Positions 24,969 through 36,266 of a stretch of DNA of 40,322 nt are shown one piece after another (within the stretch, counting starts at the first letter, position 1; each line of letters begins with the position of its first letter). The stretch is from Mycolicibacter senuensis (GTDB lineage Bacteria; Actinomycetota; Actinomycetes; Mycobacteriales; Mycobacteriaceae). The stretch spans positions 1-40,322 of the forward strand of contig NZ_QMEX01000024.1 in assembly GCF_003284925.1 (NCBI RefSeq), in the 5' to 3' direction. The translations under genes and the position numbers were made by a program. The notes beneath the pieces are model-generated. The model searched no databases. It was not told the origin of the DNA and saw only the letters and a program-made list of their open reading frames with translations.

Positions 24969-26000
24969 CTACCCGAAGAACGCCGCCGCGTCGTCGTAGC
25001 GGCTCTGCGGCACCACCTTGAGCTGGCGCACCGCGTCGGCCAGCGCCACCCGCCCGATCTCCTGGCCGCGAAGCGACACCATCATCCCGTACTCGCCGGC
25101 GTGGGCGGCGTCGGCGGCGTTGACGCCGAACCGGGTTGCCAGCACCCGGTCGTAAGCGGTCGGGGTGCCGCCCCGCTGCACGTGGCCCAGCACGGTGGTG
25201 CGCACTTCCTTCTTGACACGCCGCTCGATCTCGACGGCCAGCTGGGCGGCAACCCCGGTGAACCGCTCGTGGCCGAACTCGTCGATCCCGCCGGAGCGCA
25301 GCTCCATCGACCCGGCCGCGGGTTTGGCCCCTTCGGCGACGACGCAGATGAAGTGGGACGAGCCGTGCTGGAAGCGCTGCTTGACCAGCCGGCACACCTC
25401 TTCGACATCGAACGGCTGCTCGGGGATCAGCGTCATGTGCGCGCCGCTGGCCAGGCCGGCGTTCAGGGCGATCCAGCCGGCGTGGCGCCCCATCACCTCG
25501 ACCAGCATGACCCGCTGGTGGGATTCGGCGGTCGAATGCAACCGGTCGATGGCCTCGGTGGCGACCTCCAGCGCGGTGTCGTGCCCGAAAGTGACGTCGG
25601 TGCAGTCGATGTCGTTGTCGATGGTCTTGGGCACCCCCACCACCGGCACGTTCTCCTGCGACAGCCAGTGCGCCGCGGTCAGGGTGCCCTCCCCACCGAT
25701 CGGGATGAGCACGTCGATGCCGTTGTCGTCGAGGGTCGCCTTGACCTGGTCCAGGCCGGCACGCAACTTGTCCGGATTCACCCGGGCGGTGCCGAGCATG
25801 GTGCCGCCCTTGGCCAGCAGCCGATCGTTGCGGTCGTCGTTGGCCAGCTGGATGCGCCGGTTCTCCAGCAGGCCGCGCCAACCGTCCTGAAAGCCGACCA
25901 CCGACGAGCCGTAGCGCGAATCACAGGTGCGTACCACCGCCCTGATCACCGCGTTCAGCCCGGGACAGTCACCGCCACCGGTGAGGACTCCGATCCGCAT
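24969..26000 (-). CDS. pfkA: 6-Phosphofructokinase
   Basis: This 343-residue PFK begins [23 protein letters not shown] and has the phosphate-donor loop GGEGT (102-106), the substrate motif PKTIDND (124-130, catalytic D128) and MGRHAGWIA. The Gly after the acidic residue in GGEGT is the ATP-type choice, while Lys in PKTIDND is shared with pyrophosphate-type enzymes; this mixture is normal for actinobacterial PfkA. It is nearly identical in motif content to M. tuberculosis PfkA (Rv3010c). It stands between the DUF732 gene and an amphi-Trp gene, both also leftward. Confidence 0.95.
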   Translation of the reverse strand: MRIGVLTGGGDCPGLNAVIRAVVRTCDSRYGSSVVGFQDGWRGLLENRRIQLANDDRNDRLLAKGGTMLGTARVNPDKLRAGLDQVKATLDDNGIDVLIPIGGEGTLTAAHWLSQENVPVVGVPKTIDNDIDCTDVTFGHDTALEVATEAIDRLHSTAESHQRVMLVEVMGRHAGWIALNAGLASGAHMTLIPEQPFDVEEVCRLVKQRFQHGSSHFICVVAEGAKPAAGSMELRSGGIDEFGHERFTGVAAQLAVEIERRVKKEVRTTVLGHVQRGGTPTAYDRVLATRFGVNAADAAHAGEYGMMVSLRGQEIGRVALADAVRQLKVVPQSRYDDAAAFFG

Positions 26001-26048
26001 GCCCCCATCTTGCCCGGTGTGCGGCCACCGGTTTTCCCATTGCCCGGA

Positions 26049-26285
26049 TCAGACTTTGGGAACAGACCACTCCAACTCGAATTCGACCTGGTATTTGATG
26101 TTCGTGCCCTTGTCCTCGCGCTCGATCTCGATCTCGCGCTCCAGTGCCTCGGGCACCTCCAGGCTGCCGTCGGCCCCGTAGGAGATCTTCCCGGCCTCCA
26201 GTTCGTCGGCCAGCCGCCGCAGGTCCGCCGCGGCCTCCGCCCGGGTCATCATCCGTTCTTCCTCGTGAATCGTTTCTTCAGCCAT
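26049..26285 (-). CDS. Amphi-Trp domain protein (78 aa)
   Basis: The short acidic protein reads TRAEAAADLRRLADELEAGKISYG, then EREIEIEREDKGTNIKYQVEFELEWSV. This is the amphi-Trp domain: a helical start and a beta-hairpin ending in the Trp-containing strand. No biochemical role is known. Start at 26285 is supported by TACCCT (26292-26297) 6 bases upstream. In this window it lies between gatA and pfkA. Confidence 0.8.
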   Translation of the reverse strand: MAEETIHEEERMMTRAEAAADLRRLADELEAGKISYGADGSLEVPEALEREIEIEREDKGTNIKYQVEFELEWSVPKV

Positions 26286-26314
26286 ATTCCCAGGGTACGG
26301 AAGTAACGTCGCCC

Positions 26315-27805
26315 TCAGATCGCCGTCGGCAGTACGCCGCGAGCGGCCTCGTAGGCCGCTCCCACCCGGTAGAGCCGGTCATCGGCCAGCGCCGGCGCCA
26401 TGATCTGCAGACCCACCGGCAACCCGTCGTCGCCGGACAGCCCCGACGGCACCGACATACCGCAGTGCCCGGCCAGGTTCAGCGGCAGCGTGCACAGGTC
26501 GAACAGGTACATCGCCAGCGGGTCGTCGACCTTCTCGCCGAGCCGGAACGCCGTGCTGGGGGTGGTGGGCGAGATCAGCACGTCGACGGACTCATAGGCC
26601 GTGTCCAGGTCACGGGCGATCAGGGTGCGCACCTTCTGCGCCTGGTTGTAGTAGGCGTCGTAGTAGCCCGCCGACAGCGCGTAGGTCCCGAGCATGATGC
26701 GGCGCTTGACCTCGGGACCGAAGCCGGCGGCGCGGGTCAGCGCCATCACCTCCTCGGCGCTGTGGGTGCCGTCGTCGCCGACCCGCAGCCCGAAGCGCAT
26801 CGCGTCGAAGCGCGCCAGGTTGGACGACACCTCCGAGGGCAGGATCAGGTAGTAGGCGGACAGTGCGTAATCGAAGTGCGGACAGTCCACCTCGGAGATC
26901 TGGGCTCCCAGCGCGGTCAACTGTTCGACGGCGGTGTTGAACGACGCCAGCACGCCGGGCTGGTAGCCCTCCCCGCGGTGCAGCTGGCGCACCACCCCGA
27001 TCCGCACGCCCGACAGATCCCCGGCGGCGCCGGCGTTCGCGGCGGCGACGACATCGGGCACCGCTGCGTCCAGCGAGGTGGAATCGCGCGGGTCATGCCC
27101 GGCGATCACGGCATGCAGCAGCGCGGTGTCGGCCACGGTGCGCGCGCACGGCCCGCCCTGATCGAGCGACGACGCGCACGCCACCAGCCCATAGCGGCTC
27201 ACGGTGCCGTAGGTGGGTTTGACACCGACCGTGGCGGTCAGCGCGGCCGGCTGGCGGATCGAGCCGCCGGTGTCGGTGCCGATGGCCAGCGGTGCCTGAA
27301 ATGCCGCCAGTGCCGCGGCGCTGCCGCCGCCGGACCCGCCGGGCACCCGCTCGACGTCCCACGGGTTGCGGGTGGGTCCGTAGGCGGAGTTCTCCGTGGA
27401 GGAGCCCATCGCGAACTCGTCCATGTTGGTCTTGCCCAGGATCGGGATACCGGCCGCGCGCAGCCGGGCGGTGACGGTCGCGTCGTAGGGCGGCCGCCAG
27501 CCTTCCAGGATCTTCGATCCGCACGTGGTAGGGGCGTCCACGGTGGTGAAGACGTCCTTGAGGGCCAGCGGCACTCCCGCCAGCGGCGACGGTGCCTCGC
27601 CGGCGGCGATGGCCTTGTCGGCGGCTGCGGCGGCGGCCAGCGCTTCCTCGGCGCCGACGTGCAGGAAGGCGCCGTAACGCTGGTCGGTGGCCGCGATCTG
27701 GTCCAGATGGGCCTGGGTCACCTCTACCGAGGACACCTCACCGGCGGCGATCCGCGCCGCCAGGGTGGCCGCGTCTGACCTTATGAGGCGGAACGCTTCA
27801 CTCAC
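26315..27805 (-). CDS. gatA: Asp-tRNA(Asn)/Glu-tRNA(Gln) amidotransferase subunit A
   Basis: The 496-residue amidase-signature enzyme carries the Ser-cisSer-Lys triad: K83 (PLALKDVF), S158 ([11 protein letters not shown]) and S182 ([12 protein letters not shown]). It hydrolyses glutamine and channels ammonia to GatB, making Gln-tRNA(Gln) and Asn-tRNA(Asn). It overlaps the gatC stop by 4 bases, so GatC and GatA are made together, while gatB lies about 3 kb downstream in its own unit. Confidence 0.96.
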   Translation of the reverse strand: MSEAFRLIRSDAATLAARIAAGEVSSVEVTQAHLDQIAATDQRYGAFLHVGAEEALAAAAAADKAIAAGEAPSPLAGVPLALKDVFTTVDAPTTCGSKILEGWRPPYDATVTARLRAAGIPILGKTNMDEFAMGSSTENSAYGPTRNPWDVERVPGGSGGGSAAALAAFQAPLAIGTDTGGSIRQPAALTATVGVKPTYGTVSRYGLVACASSLDQGGPCARTVADTALLHAVIAGHDPRDSTSLDAAVPDVVAAANAGAAGDLSGVRIGVVRQLHRGEGYQPGVLASFNTAVEQLTALGAQISEVDCPHFDYALSAYYLILPSEVSSNLARFDAMRFGLRVGDDGTHSAEEVMALTRAAGFGPEVKRRIMLGTYALSAGYYDAYYNQAQKVRTLIARDLDTAYESVDVLISPTTPSTAFRLGEKVDDPLAMYLFDLCTLPLNLAGHCGMSVPSGLSGDDGLPVGLQIMAPALADDRLYRVGAAYEAARGVLPTAI

Positions 27806-28101
27806 TGGCTCTCCCCCAGGATCTGCGGGACCGCGAAGCGGCCGTCTTCCGCACGCGGGGCGCCCGCGAGCGCCTGCTGCTGGGTCAGGCTGGTCACCAG
27901 CTCGTCGGGCCGGGTCACGTTGACGGCCTTGAGCGGGTTGTCGGTGGCCTCGACGCCGGTGACGTCTACGGCCGCAATCGTGCTGACATGGGTCAGGATC
28001 GCGTCGAGCTGGCCGGCGAAACCGTCCAACTCGGCGTCGGTCAGCGCCAGCCGGGCCAACCGGGCCAGATGGGCGACGTCGTCACGGGAGATCTGGGGCA
28101 C
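27802..28101 (-). CDS. gatC: Asp-tRNA(Asn)/Glu-tRNA(Gln) amidotransferase subunit C
   Basis: The 99-residue protein reads [33 protein letters not shown], then [18 protein letters not shown] and a closing [13 protein letters not shown], the typical GatC scaffold that wraps between GatA and GatB. I use the GTG at 28101 because TAGTCT lies 8 bases upstream and the length then equals the M. tuberculosis protein. A TTG at 28110 is the alternative. First gene of the gatC-gatA unit; it diverges from the ACT protein gene. Confidence 0.94.
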   Translation of the reverse strand: MPQISRDDVAHLARLARLALTDAELDGFAGQLDAILTHVSTIAAVDVTGVEATDNPLKAVNVTRPDELVTSLTQQQALAGAPRAEDGRFAVPQILGESQ

Positions 28102-28158
28102 GACTGGCAAGACTAGTCGGCGTCACTTTCGGTGCGGCCACTGTGGGACAGTTTTGCG

Positions 28159-28824
28159 GTGTCTTCCTATCTGCTGCGCGTCGAACTCGACGACCGCCCC
28201 GGCAGCCTCGGCTCGCTGGCGGTCGCGCTGGGCTCGGTGGGAGCCGACATCTTGTCGCTGGATGTCATCGAGCGGGGTTCCGGATCGGCGATCGATGACT
28301 TGGTGGTCGAGCTGCCACCCGGAGCGATGCCCGACGTACTGATCACCGCCGCGGAGCGGCTGGAGGGCATCCGGGTGCACAGTGTTCGCCCCTATACCGG
28401 GCTGCTGGAGGCGCACCGCGAGCTCGAACTCATCGACCGCGTCGCGGCGGCCGGTGACCGTCAGGCCAAGCTGCAGAAATTGGCCGACGCAGCACCCCGG
28501 GTGCTGCGGGTCAGCTGGTGCGCGGTGTGGCGCGGCGACGGGTCCGCCGCTGGGTTCCGCCGGCTCGTGGGCAGCCCGGGCACTCCCGAGACCGAAGCCG
28601 ACGCCGTGCCGTGGTTGCCGCTCGCGCGCGCCGCCGTCTTGGACAACACCGCCGACTGGGTGCCCGCGGTGTGGCGGGAAATGGACACCGCGCTACTGGC
28701 CGCCCCGCTGGGGGACCCGCAGACTGCGATCGTGCTGGGCCGCACCGGCGGCCCGCCGTTCCTACCGGCCGAGGTGGCGCGGTTGGGTTATCTCGCCGGG
28801 ATCGTCGCCACGCTGTTGCGCTGA
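28159..28824 (+). CDS. ACT-domain protein (Rv3013 homologue)
   Basis: The 221-residue protein starts with an ACT domain (SYLLRVELDDRPGSLGSLAVALGSVGADILSLDVIERG, residues 2-75), suggesting binding of an amino acid or other small molecule. A GAF-like second half follows (VLRVSWCAVWRGDG, DTALLAAPLGDPQTAIVLGRTGG, LGYLAGIVATLLR). It closely follows M. tuberculosis Rv3013 from memory and keeps its place between gatC and ligA. GTG start at 28159, chosen by homology; an upstream GTG at 28132 adds nine unrelated residues. The regulated target is unknown. Confidence 0.86.
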   Translation: MSSYLLRVELDDRPGSLGSLAVALGSVGADILSLDVIERGSGSAIDDLVVELPPGAMPDVLITAAERLEGIRVHSVRPYTGLLEAHRELELIDRVAAAGDRQAKLQKLADAAPRVLRVSWCAVWRGDGSAAGFRRLVGSPGTPETEADAVPWLPLARAAVLDNTADWVPAVWREMDTALLAAPLGDPQTAIVLGRTGGPPFLPAEVARLGYLAGIVATLLR

Positions 28825-28873
28825 TGGCGCCGGCCCACTTCGCCCGGCTCCGCCGCGCTCGCGACCGCCGCTG

Positions 28874-30982
<2,109 letters not shown>

Positions 30983-30988
30983 GGCGGC

Positions 30989-31384
30989 ATGCCGCACCCG
31001 ATCATGTTCCGCGACGACGACCCCGGCCTGGCGGAGCTGCGCGGTATCGCGCTGGGCTTTCCCGAGGCCTTCGAGAAGATCTCCCACGGCCGACCGGTGT
31101 TCTGCGCCCCCAAGATGTTCGCGGTCTACGGCGGCAGCACCAAGGCCACCGGGACGATGGTGCGCCACCCGCACGCAGTGTTGGTCAAGGTCGACGAGTC
31201 CGAGCGGCGGGCACTGGAACAGGACTCGCGATTCTTCTATCCGATGTACCTGGGACCGTCCGGCTGGCTGGGACTGGATTTCGATGCCGCCCCCGTCGAT
31301 TGGGGCGAGGTCGGCGAGCTGGTCGACGCCTCGTTTCGGCTGACCGCGGCACCGCGGTTGATCCGGCTCCTCGACGGCGTCTGA
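30989..31384 (+). CDS. MmcQ/YjbR-family DNA-binding-like protein
   Basis: The 131-residue protein reads LRGIALGFPEAFEKISHGRPVFCAPKMFAVYGG, LVKVDESERRALEQDSRFFYPMYLGPSGWLGLDF and a C-terminal helix with LVDASFRLTAAPRLIRLL. This fits the YjbR/CyaY-like fold of the MmcQ family, in which some members look like double-wing DNA-binding proteins. No target is known. The ATG at 30989 follows TACCCT by 6 bases. It is divergent from ligA. Confidence 0.82.
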   Translation: MPHPIMFRDDDPGLAELRGIALGFPEAFEKISHGRPVFCAPKMFAVYGGSTKATGTMVRHPHAVLVKVDESERRALEQDSRFFYPMYLGPSGWLGLDFDAAPVDWGEVGELVDASFRLTAAPRLIRLLDGV

Positions 31385-31415
31385 CCCCCCGACATCCGCC
31401 GCCGTCGCAGGGACG

Positions 31416-32426
31416 TCATATCGCTTCGGGGTCACCCGCCAGTGCCTCGCCCACCTGCCGGACCAGCCCGACCGCGGTGCGCGCCCACTGCGCGGTGGCG
31501 CCCGCCAGCCCGCAGACCGGGCTGATGCCGACCCGTTCGGCCAGCACCGAGCGGCCGAAGCCGATCCGGTCGGTGATCGCGGCGGTCGCGGCGGCGAGTT
31601 CTTCGACGGCGGGGCGTCGTGCCGGCTCCACCGCGGGAATCAGCCCCAGCACCACGGTGCGACCGGATTCGATGAACGCGCCGATCCCGTCATAGTCGAC
31701 CGACGTGGTGGTGCAGTCCAGCGATACCGCAGTAATCCTGCTGGGCAGCAGCACATTCCACGGTAGCTCTGCGGCACAGCTGTGCACGATCAGCTCGCCG
31801 TCCACCGCCTCGGCGCAGCCGTCGAGCAGTGCGGTGGCCACCGCTTCATCGATGGCCGGTACCGGGCTCAGCGAGGTGACCCCGGCCAGACCTCCGGTCA
31901 CCGCGGCGGTCAGCGCCGGCTCGTCGAGCTGCACGACCACCGGGGTGTCGAGCCGGCGGGACAGCTCGGCCCGATGCACCCGCAGCCCCTCGGCCAGCGA
32001 GCCGGCCAGATCCCGCAGTGCGCCCGGGTCGGTGATGGCCCGGTGCCCGTTGGCCAACTCCAGCTGCGCGGCCAGGGTCAGCGGCCCGGACGCCTGCACC
32101 TTGACCGGGTGCCCGCTGCCGCGCAGGCCGGTGATCTCCCAGGCCTCTTCGAGGGCGTCGGTGTCCTCGCCGAGCAGGCTGATCGCCCGCCGGGTCACCG
32201 CGCCGGGGCGCGCCGCCAGCCGGTAGCCGCGGGGGGCGGTGTCGATGGCGATGTCGACCAGCAGCGCGCCGGAGCGGCCGATCAGGTCGGCGCCCACCCC
32301 GCGGGCCGGCAACTCCACCAGATGGGCCAGGCTTGCGCCCAGCTCGCCGACGACCACCTCGGCGGCTTGGCGCGCGAGGGTGCCCGGCCAGGAGCCGATA
32401 CCGGTGCCGGTGGCGAATGCGCTCAT
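31416..32426 (-). CDS. Cobalamin-independent methionine synthase-like protein (Rv3015c homologue)
   Basis: The 336-residue TIM-barrel protein resembles the C-terminal catalytic half of MetE. It starts TGTGIGSWPG and keeps VKVQASGPLTLA, PVVVQLDEPAL, IVHSCAAELPW (zinc ligands His and Cys) and SPVCGLAGA (second Cys). It lacks the N-terminal MetE half, so it may be a methyltransferase with a different methyl donor or acceptor rather than methionine synthase. The ATG at 32426 is preferred because TACGGT lies 6 bases upstream; an upstream frame of 27 codons is not family-like. It diverges from lpqA. Confidence 0.83.
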   Translation of the reverse strand: MSAFATGTGIGSWPGTLARQAAEVVVGELGASLAHLVELPARGVGADLIGRSGALLVDIAIDTAPRGYRLAARPGAVTRRAISLLGEDTDALEEAWEITGLRGSGHPVKVQASGPLTLAAQLELANGHRAITDPGALRDLAGSLAEGLRVHRAELSRRLDTPVVVQLDEPALTAAVTGGLAGVTSLSPVPAIDEAVATALLDGCAEAVDGELIVHSCAAELPWNVLLPSRITAVSLDCTTTSVDYDGIGAFIESGRTVVLGLIPAVEPARRPAVEELAAATAAITDRIGFGRSVLAERVGISPVCGLAGATAQWARTAVGLVRQVGEALAGDPEAI

Positions 32427-32482
32427 CGAGCAACCGTATTGAAGCGGGTTTGCACCTCGGCGCGGCGGGTTACCTTCGACGG

Positions 32483-33112
32483 GTGAGGACGTCGGGGCTG
32501 CTGCCACTGTGCGTGATAACTGCGGCGGTGGCCGGGTGCACCCGATTCGTCGGCGGGGCGGCGTTGGGACCGGTCCTGCCGCCGGAGTCCGACGGCGCCG
32601 TGCACGTCGGGACGATCCTGCTCGACACCGGCCGGATGCGCGGCATCACCGGGACCGACGAGGACCTCACCATCATCCCCACCATGGATTCCACCGCACC
32701 GGTGGACATCGATGAGCTCGCCGCGACCGTGTCGCCGCCCTGCCGATTCGTCTTCGACGAGACGGCGGTGTTCGGCAGCGCTTTCACACAGTTCCGCAAG
32801 ACCACCTATCAGTACCCGCCCAAGGGCGCGTTGATATCCGAGGCCGCGGCTGCCTACCCGGATCCGGCGTCGGCCCGGCAAGCCTTCGACGCGTTGGTGG
32901 AGACCGTGGCCGGTTGCGCCGACAGCCCCGCCGGGCCGCACCTGGTCGGCAACCAGTCCGTCGACGAGTGGTCACTGCGCACCGGTGCCGGCACCTGCGG
33001 ACGCACCTACCTGCTCAAGTCGACGGTGCTGCTGGAGGTCACCCACTGCGGGTTCTCGGAGTCGGTCGCCGAACTGGTGGTGACGAACATGGCGGCCGGA
33101 GTCCCCGGTTAG
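32483..33112 (+). CDS. lpqA: Lipoprotein LpqA homologue, sensor-domain-like (PknH C-terminal type)
   Basis: The 209-residue protein has a short signal peptide with lipobox VAGC (C19) and a domain similar to the extracellular PknH sensor family: VDIDELAATVSPPCRFVFDETAVFGSAFTQFRKTTYQYP, ISEAAAAYPDPASARQAFDALVETVAGCADSP, then TCGRTYLLKSTVLLEVTHCGF. Four Cys after the lipidated one (in PPC, GCAD, TCGR and HCGF) could form two disulphides. Position beside the MetE-like gene matches M. tuberculosis Rv3016 (lpqA). The GTG at 32483 lies 6 bases after TACCTT (32471-32476). The ligand is unknown. Confidence 0.84.
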   Translation: MRTSGLLPLCVITAAVAGCTRFVGGAALGPVLPPESDGAVHVGTILLDTGRMRGITGTDEDLTIIPTMDSTAPVDIDELAATVSPPCRFVFDETAVFGSAFTQFRKTTYQYPPKGALISEAAAAYPDPASARQAFDALVETVAGCADSPAGPHLVGNQSVDEWSLRTGAGTCGRTYLLKSTVLLEVTHCGFSESVAELVVTNMAAGVPG

Positions 33113-33121
33113 GGCGGTGGC

Positions 33122-34198
33122 TCAGTCTCCGGTGCCGGCGATGGTGGCGCTGGCGATCACCTCGTCGCCGGCGGGGTCCGGGCGGTAGCAGGCCAGGGTC
33201 TGGCCGCGGGCCACACCGCGCAACGGTTCTCCCAGCCGCACCCGCAGTTCTTCGCCGACCAGTTCGGCGACCGCGCCGACGGTCTCGCCGTGGGCCCGCA
33301 CCTGCACCTCGCACTCGACGGGCCCGTCCCACGCGCGCCCCGAGGTGAACACCGGTGCCCGGCCGGTCAGCTCCAGCACGTCCAGGTCGGCGAGGGTGCC
33401 GACGGTGACGGTGGCGGTGGCGGCGTCGATGCCGGTCACGTAACGGGGCCGGCCGTCGGGGCCGGGACCGGCGATGCCCAGGCCCTTGCGCTGACCGATG
33501 GTGAACCCGTGCACGCCGTCGTGTTCGGCCAGCACCTCTCCACCGGCGTCGACGACGGCGCCGGGCCGGACGCCGATATGGCTGCCCAGGAAGGTGCGGG
33601 TGTCGCCGGTCGGGATGAAGCAGATGTCGTGGCTGTCCGGTTTGCTCGCCACCGCCAGGCCGCGTTCGGCGGCTTCGGCGCGGATCGCCGGCTTGGGGGT
33701 GTCACCGATCGGGAACGCCGCGTGGCTCAGCTGGTCGGCGGTCAGCACCGCCAGCACATAGGACTGGTCCTTGTCGGCGTCGACCGCCCGCCGTAGCCGG
33801 CCGTCGGCCAGCCGGGCGTAGTGGCCGGTGGCCACCATGTCGAAGCCGAGCGCCAGGGCACGGGCGGCCACCGCGGAGAACTTGATCTTCTCGTTGCAGC
33901 GCACGCACGGGTTCGGGGTCTCGCCGCGGGCGTAGGACTCGACGAAGTCGTCAATCACCTCTTCTTGGAACTGCTCGGAGAAATCCCACACGTAGAACGG
34001 GATGCCCAGCACATCGGCGACCCGCCGGGCGTCGTCGGAGTCCTCCCGCGAACAACAGCCCCGCGAACCGGTGCGCAATGTGCCGGGATTGCGTGACAGC
34101 GCCAGGTGCACACCGACCACGTCGTGCCCGGCGTCGACCATCCGGGCCGCGGCCACCGACGAGTCCACCCCACCGCTCATCGCGGCTACGACCTTCAT
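33122..34198 (-). CDS. mnmA: tRNA-specific 2-thiouridylase
   Basis: The 358-residue protein has the PP-loop SGGVDSS (8-14), the catalytic cysteines C101 (NPCVRCN) and C193 (DICFIP), the tRNA-recognition GHYARL and the domain with [17 protein letters not shown]. It thiolates uridine 34 of Lys, Glu and Gln tRNAs with sulphur from the IscS persulphide. Its ATG overlaps the iscS stop by 4 bases, so donor and acceptor are translationally coupled. It converges with lpqA across 9 bases. The longer open frame reaching upstream into iscS is not coding. Confidence 0.95.
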   Translation of the reverse strand: MKVVAAMSGGVDSSVAAARMVDAGHDVVGVHLALSRNPGTLRTGSRGCCSREDSDDARRVADVLGIPFYVWDFSEQFQEEVIDDFVESYARGETPNPCVRCNEKIKFSAVAARALALGFDMVATGHYARLADGRLRRAVDADKDQSYVLAVLTADQLSHAAFPIGDTPKPAIRAEAAERGLAVASKPDSHDICFIPTGDTRTFLGSHIGVRPGAVVDAGGEVLAEHDGVHGFTIGQRKGLGIAGPGPDGRPRYVTGIDAATATVTVGTLADLDVLELTGRAPVFTSGRAWDGPVECEVQVRAHGETVGAVAELVGEELRVRLGEPLRGVARGQTLACYRPDPAGDEVIASATIAGTGD

Positions 34199-35388
34199 CG
34201 GGCCACCTTCATCGCCCCGGTAGCGGCCAGCATGGCGTGGCGTGCCCGCTCCACCGCGCCGGGAAGCACCGCCAGCACCGCATCGACGTCGTCGTCGACG
34301 CTGGTGTGCCCCAACGACAGTCGCAACGAACCACGAGCGGCGACCGGGTCGGCGCCCATCGCGGTCAGCACATGCGAGGGGCGTGCCACCCCGGCGGTGC
34401 AGGCCGAACCGGTGGAGCATTCGATGCCGTTGGCGTCCAATAACATCAGCAGGGAATCGCCTTCGCAGTCGGCGAATGTGAAGTGCGCATTGCCCGGCAG
34501 CCGGTCGGTGCGTGAGCCGTTGACGCAGCTGTCCTCGATCGCGGCGAGCACGCCGTCGATGAGCCGGTCGCGCAGCGCCGCGACCCGGCTCGAGGTGGCC
34601 TGCAGTGACCCGACGGCGATCTGCAGCGCGGTGGCCATGCCGACCGCACCCGCGACATCGAGGGTGCCGGAGCGGATATCGCGCTCTTGTCCCCCGCCGT
34701 GCGTCAGCGGAACACATGTCACATCGCGGCGCACCAGCAGCGCCCCGACGCCGCACGGCCCACCGAACTTGTGGGCGGTCAGGCTCAGCGCCGACAGTCC
34801 GCTGGCGGCGAAATCGACCGGCAACTGCCCGACGGCCTGCACCGCGTCGGAGTGCATCGGCACCCCGAACTCCGCGGCGACCGCGGCCAGTTCGGCGATC
34901 GGCAGGACGGTGCCCACTTCGTTGTTGGCCCACATCACCGATACCAGCGCCACATCATCGCCACGGCCGGCATCCAATTCCGCGCGCAGCGCCGCCGGCG
35001 ACACCGAACCGTCGGGCCCGGTGGGCAGCCAGCTGATCTCGGCGCCTTCGTGGTCGGCGAGCCAGCTGACCGAATCGAGCACGGCGTGGTGCTCGATCTC
35101 GGTGGTGATGATCCGGCGCCGGCGCGGGTCGGCGTCGCGTCGGGCCCAGTAGATGCCCTTGACCGCCAGGTTGTCGCCGTCGGTGCCACCGGCGGTGAAT
35201 ACCACCTCGGACGGTCGTGCGCCCAGCCGTGCGGCGATCGACTCCCGGGACTCCTCCATCCGGCGTCTGGCGGCGCGGCCGGCGGAATGCAGCGACGAGG
35301 CGTTTCCGACGGTGCCCATCACGGCCGTCATCGCCTCGATGGCCTCGGGGTGCATCGGGGTGGTGGCAGCGTGATCCAGATAGACCAT
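34195..35388 (-). CDS. iscS: Cysteine desulfurase
   Basis: The 397-residue PLP enzyme has [20 protein letters not shown], the cofactor-stacking His in EIEHHAVL (H101), the Schiff-base Lys K207 (LTAHKFGGP) and the catalytic persulphide Cys C330 (STGSACTAG). It supplies sulphur to MnmA, with which it overlaps. No iscU-type scaffold gene is adjacent, so here its main genetic partner is tRNA thiolation. The ATG at 35388 has a TATCCT 9 bases upstream, a weaker leaderless-type match. Confidence 0.95.
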   Translation of the reverse strand: MVYLDHAATTPMHPEAIEAMTAVMGTVGNASSLHSAGRAARRRMEESRESIAARLGARPSEVVFTAGGTDGDNLAVKGIYWARRDADPRRRRIITTEIEHHAVLDSVSWLADHEGAEISWLPTGPDGSVSPAALRAELDAGRGDDVALVSVMWANNEVGTVLPIAELAAVAAEFGVPMHSDAVQAVGQLPVDFAASGLSALSLTAHKFGGPCGVGALLVRRDVTCVPLTHGGGQERDIRSGTLDVAGAVGMATALQIAVGSLQATSSRVAALRDRLIDGVLAAIEDSCVNGSRTDRLPGNAHFTFADCEGDSLLMLLDANGIECSTGSACTAGVARPSHVLTAMGADPVAARGSLRLSLGHTSVDDDVDAVLAVLPGAVERARHAMLAATGAMKVAR

Positions 35389-35447
35389 GACCCGCCCAGG
35401 ATACCGGGCAGCTCGGGTCGGCCCGGCGGTGCGGCGAGCAGCCGGGT

Positions 35448-36266
35448 TCAACAGAAGATGCAGGCTGGTCGGCTCGACAGCGCCCGGCACCCCACCGCGG
35501 CCTGACAACGCGCGGCCAGTTCGCGCCGATCACTTCCCGGCAGCTGCAGCGACGCGACGTGTACCTGCGCGACGGTGCGTCGTGCGGTGATCAGGCGCCC
35601 CATCGAGGCCACCAGGGTGTCGTCGCCGACGAAGGCCGGCAACGTCGAGCGCGACCCATCGGAATGGCGATAGCCGACCCGCAGCGGCTGCACCGGCCGC
35701 GACGCGTCGACCGCGGCCTGGAACATCGCCGGGTAGAACCGGCCGTGGGCCCGCCCGCACCAGGTGGTGCCCTCCGGGAAGGCCACCACGGTGCGCCCGG
35801 CCCGCAACCGGGCCGCAACCGCCTCGACCACCGACGGCAGCCCGAGCAGGCTGTCCCGATCGATCGGAATGATCCGCATCAGCCGGGCCAGCGCCCCGAT
35901 CCCGGGCCAGCTGATCAGGTCGGCGCGCGCCACGAACGTTCCCGGCGACACCGCCCCGACGACGAACACGTCCAGCCAGGATGTGTGCGTGCTGACCACC
36001 AGCATGCCGCGCAGATTGCGCACCGGCCCGCCCGTGGTCACCACCCGCACCCCGAAGCAGCGCAACACCATCCGGCAGCAGCCGCGCTGGAACCGCGCCC
36101 GGCCCGGCAGCGGCACCGCCAACAGCGGCAACAGCGGTACCAGCAGCCCCGCCAGGGCCAGTCGCAGCGCCACCACCACGGGAGACACCCGCGCCACGCC
36201 GCCGCGCACACACGCCGGCGTACAGCATCCCCGGGGCGCCCAGGGATGCACGACGGCCGGGGTCAC
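35448..36266 (-). CDS. Lysophospholipid acyltransferase family protein (PlsC type)
   Basis: The 272-residue membrane-associated acyltransferase has the catalytic HTSWLD (HX4D, H94-D99), the acceptor-binding FPEGTTW (163-169) and an N-terminal hydrophobic segment ([23 protein letters not shown]). It corresponds in position to M. tuberculosis Rv3026c as I recall it. The GTG overlaps the stop of the GNAT gene (GTGA). The pairing of a PlsC-type enzyme with a GNAT acyltransferase resembles the OlsA/OlsB arrangement for ornithine lipids, a hypothesis only. Confidence 0.88.
   Translation of the reverse strand: MTPAVVHPWAPRGCCTPACVRGGVARVSPVVVALRLALAGLLVPLLPLLAVPLPGRARFQRGCCRMVLRCFGVRVVTTGGPVRNLRGMLVVSTHTSWLDVFVVGAVSPGTFVARADLISWPGIGALARLMRIIPIDRDSLLGLPSVVEAVAARLRAGRTVVAFPEGTTWCGRAHGRFYPAMFQAAVDASRPVQPLRVGYRHSDGSRSTLPAFVGDDTLVASMGRLITARRTVAQVHVASLQLPGSDRRELAARCQAAVGCRALSSRPACIFC

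Noticed and set aside
33122..34933. A 603-codon frame suggesting an mnmA fusion
   Set aside because: The first 245 codons are iscS in another frame. The PP-loop starts 8 residues after the ATG at 34198, the normal MnmA start.
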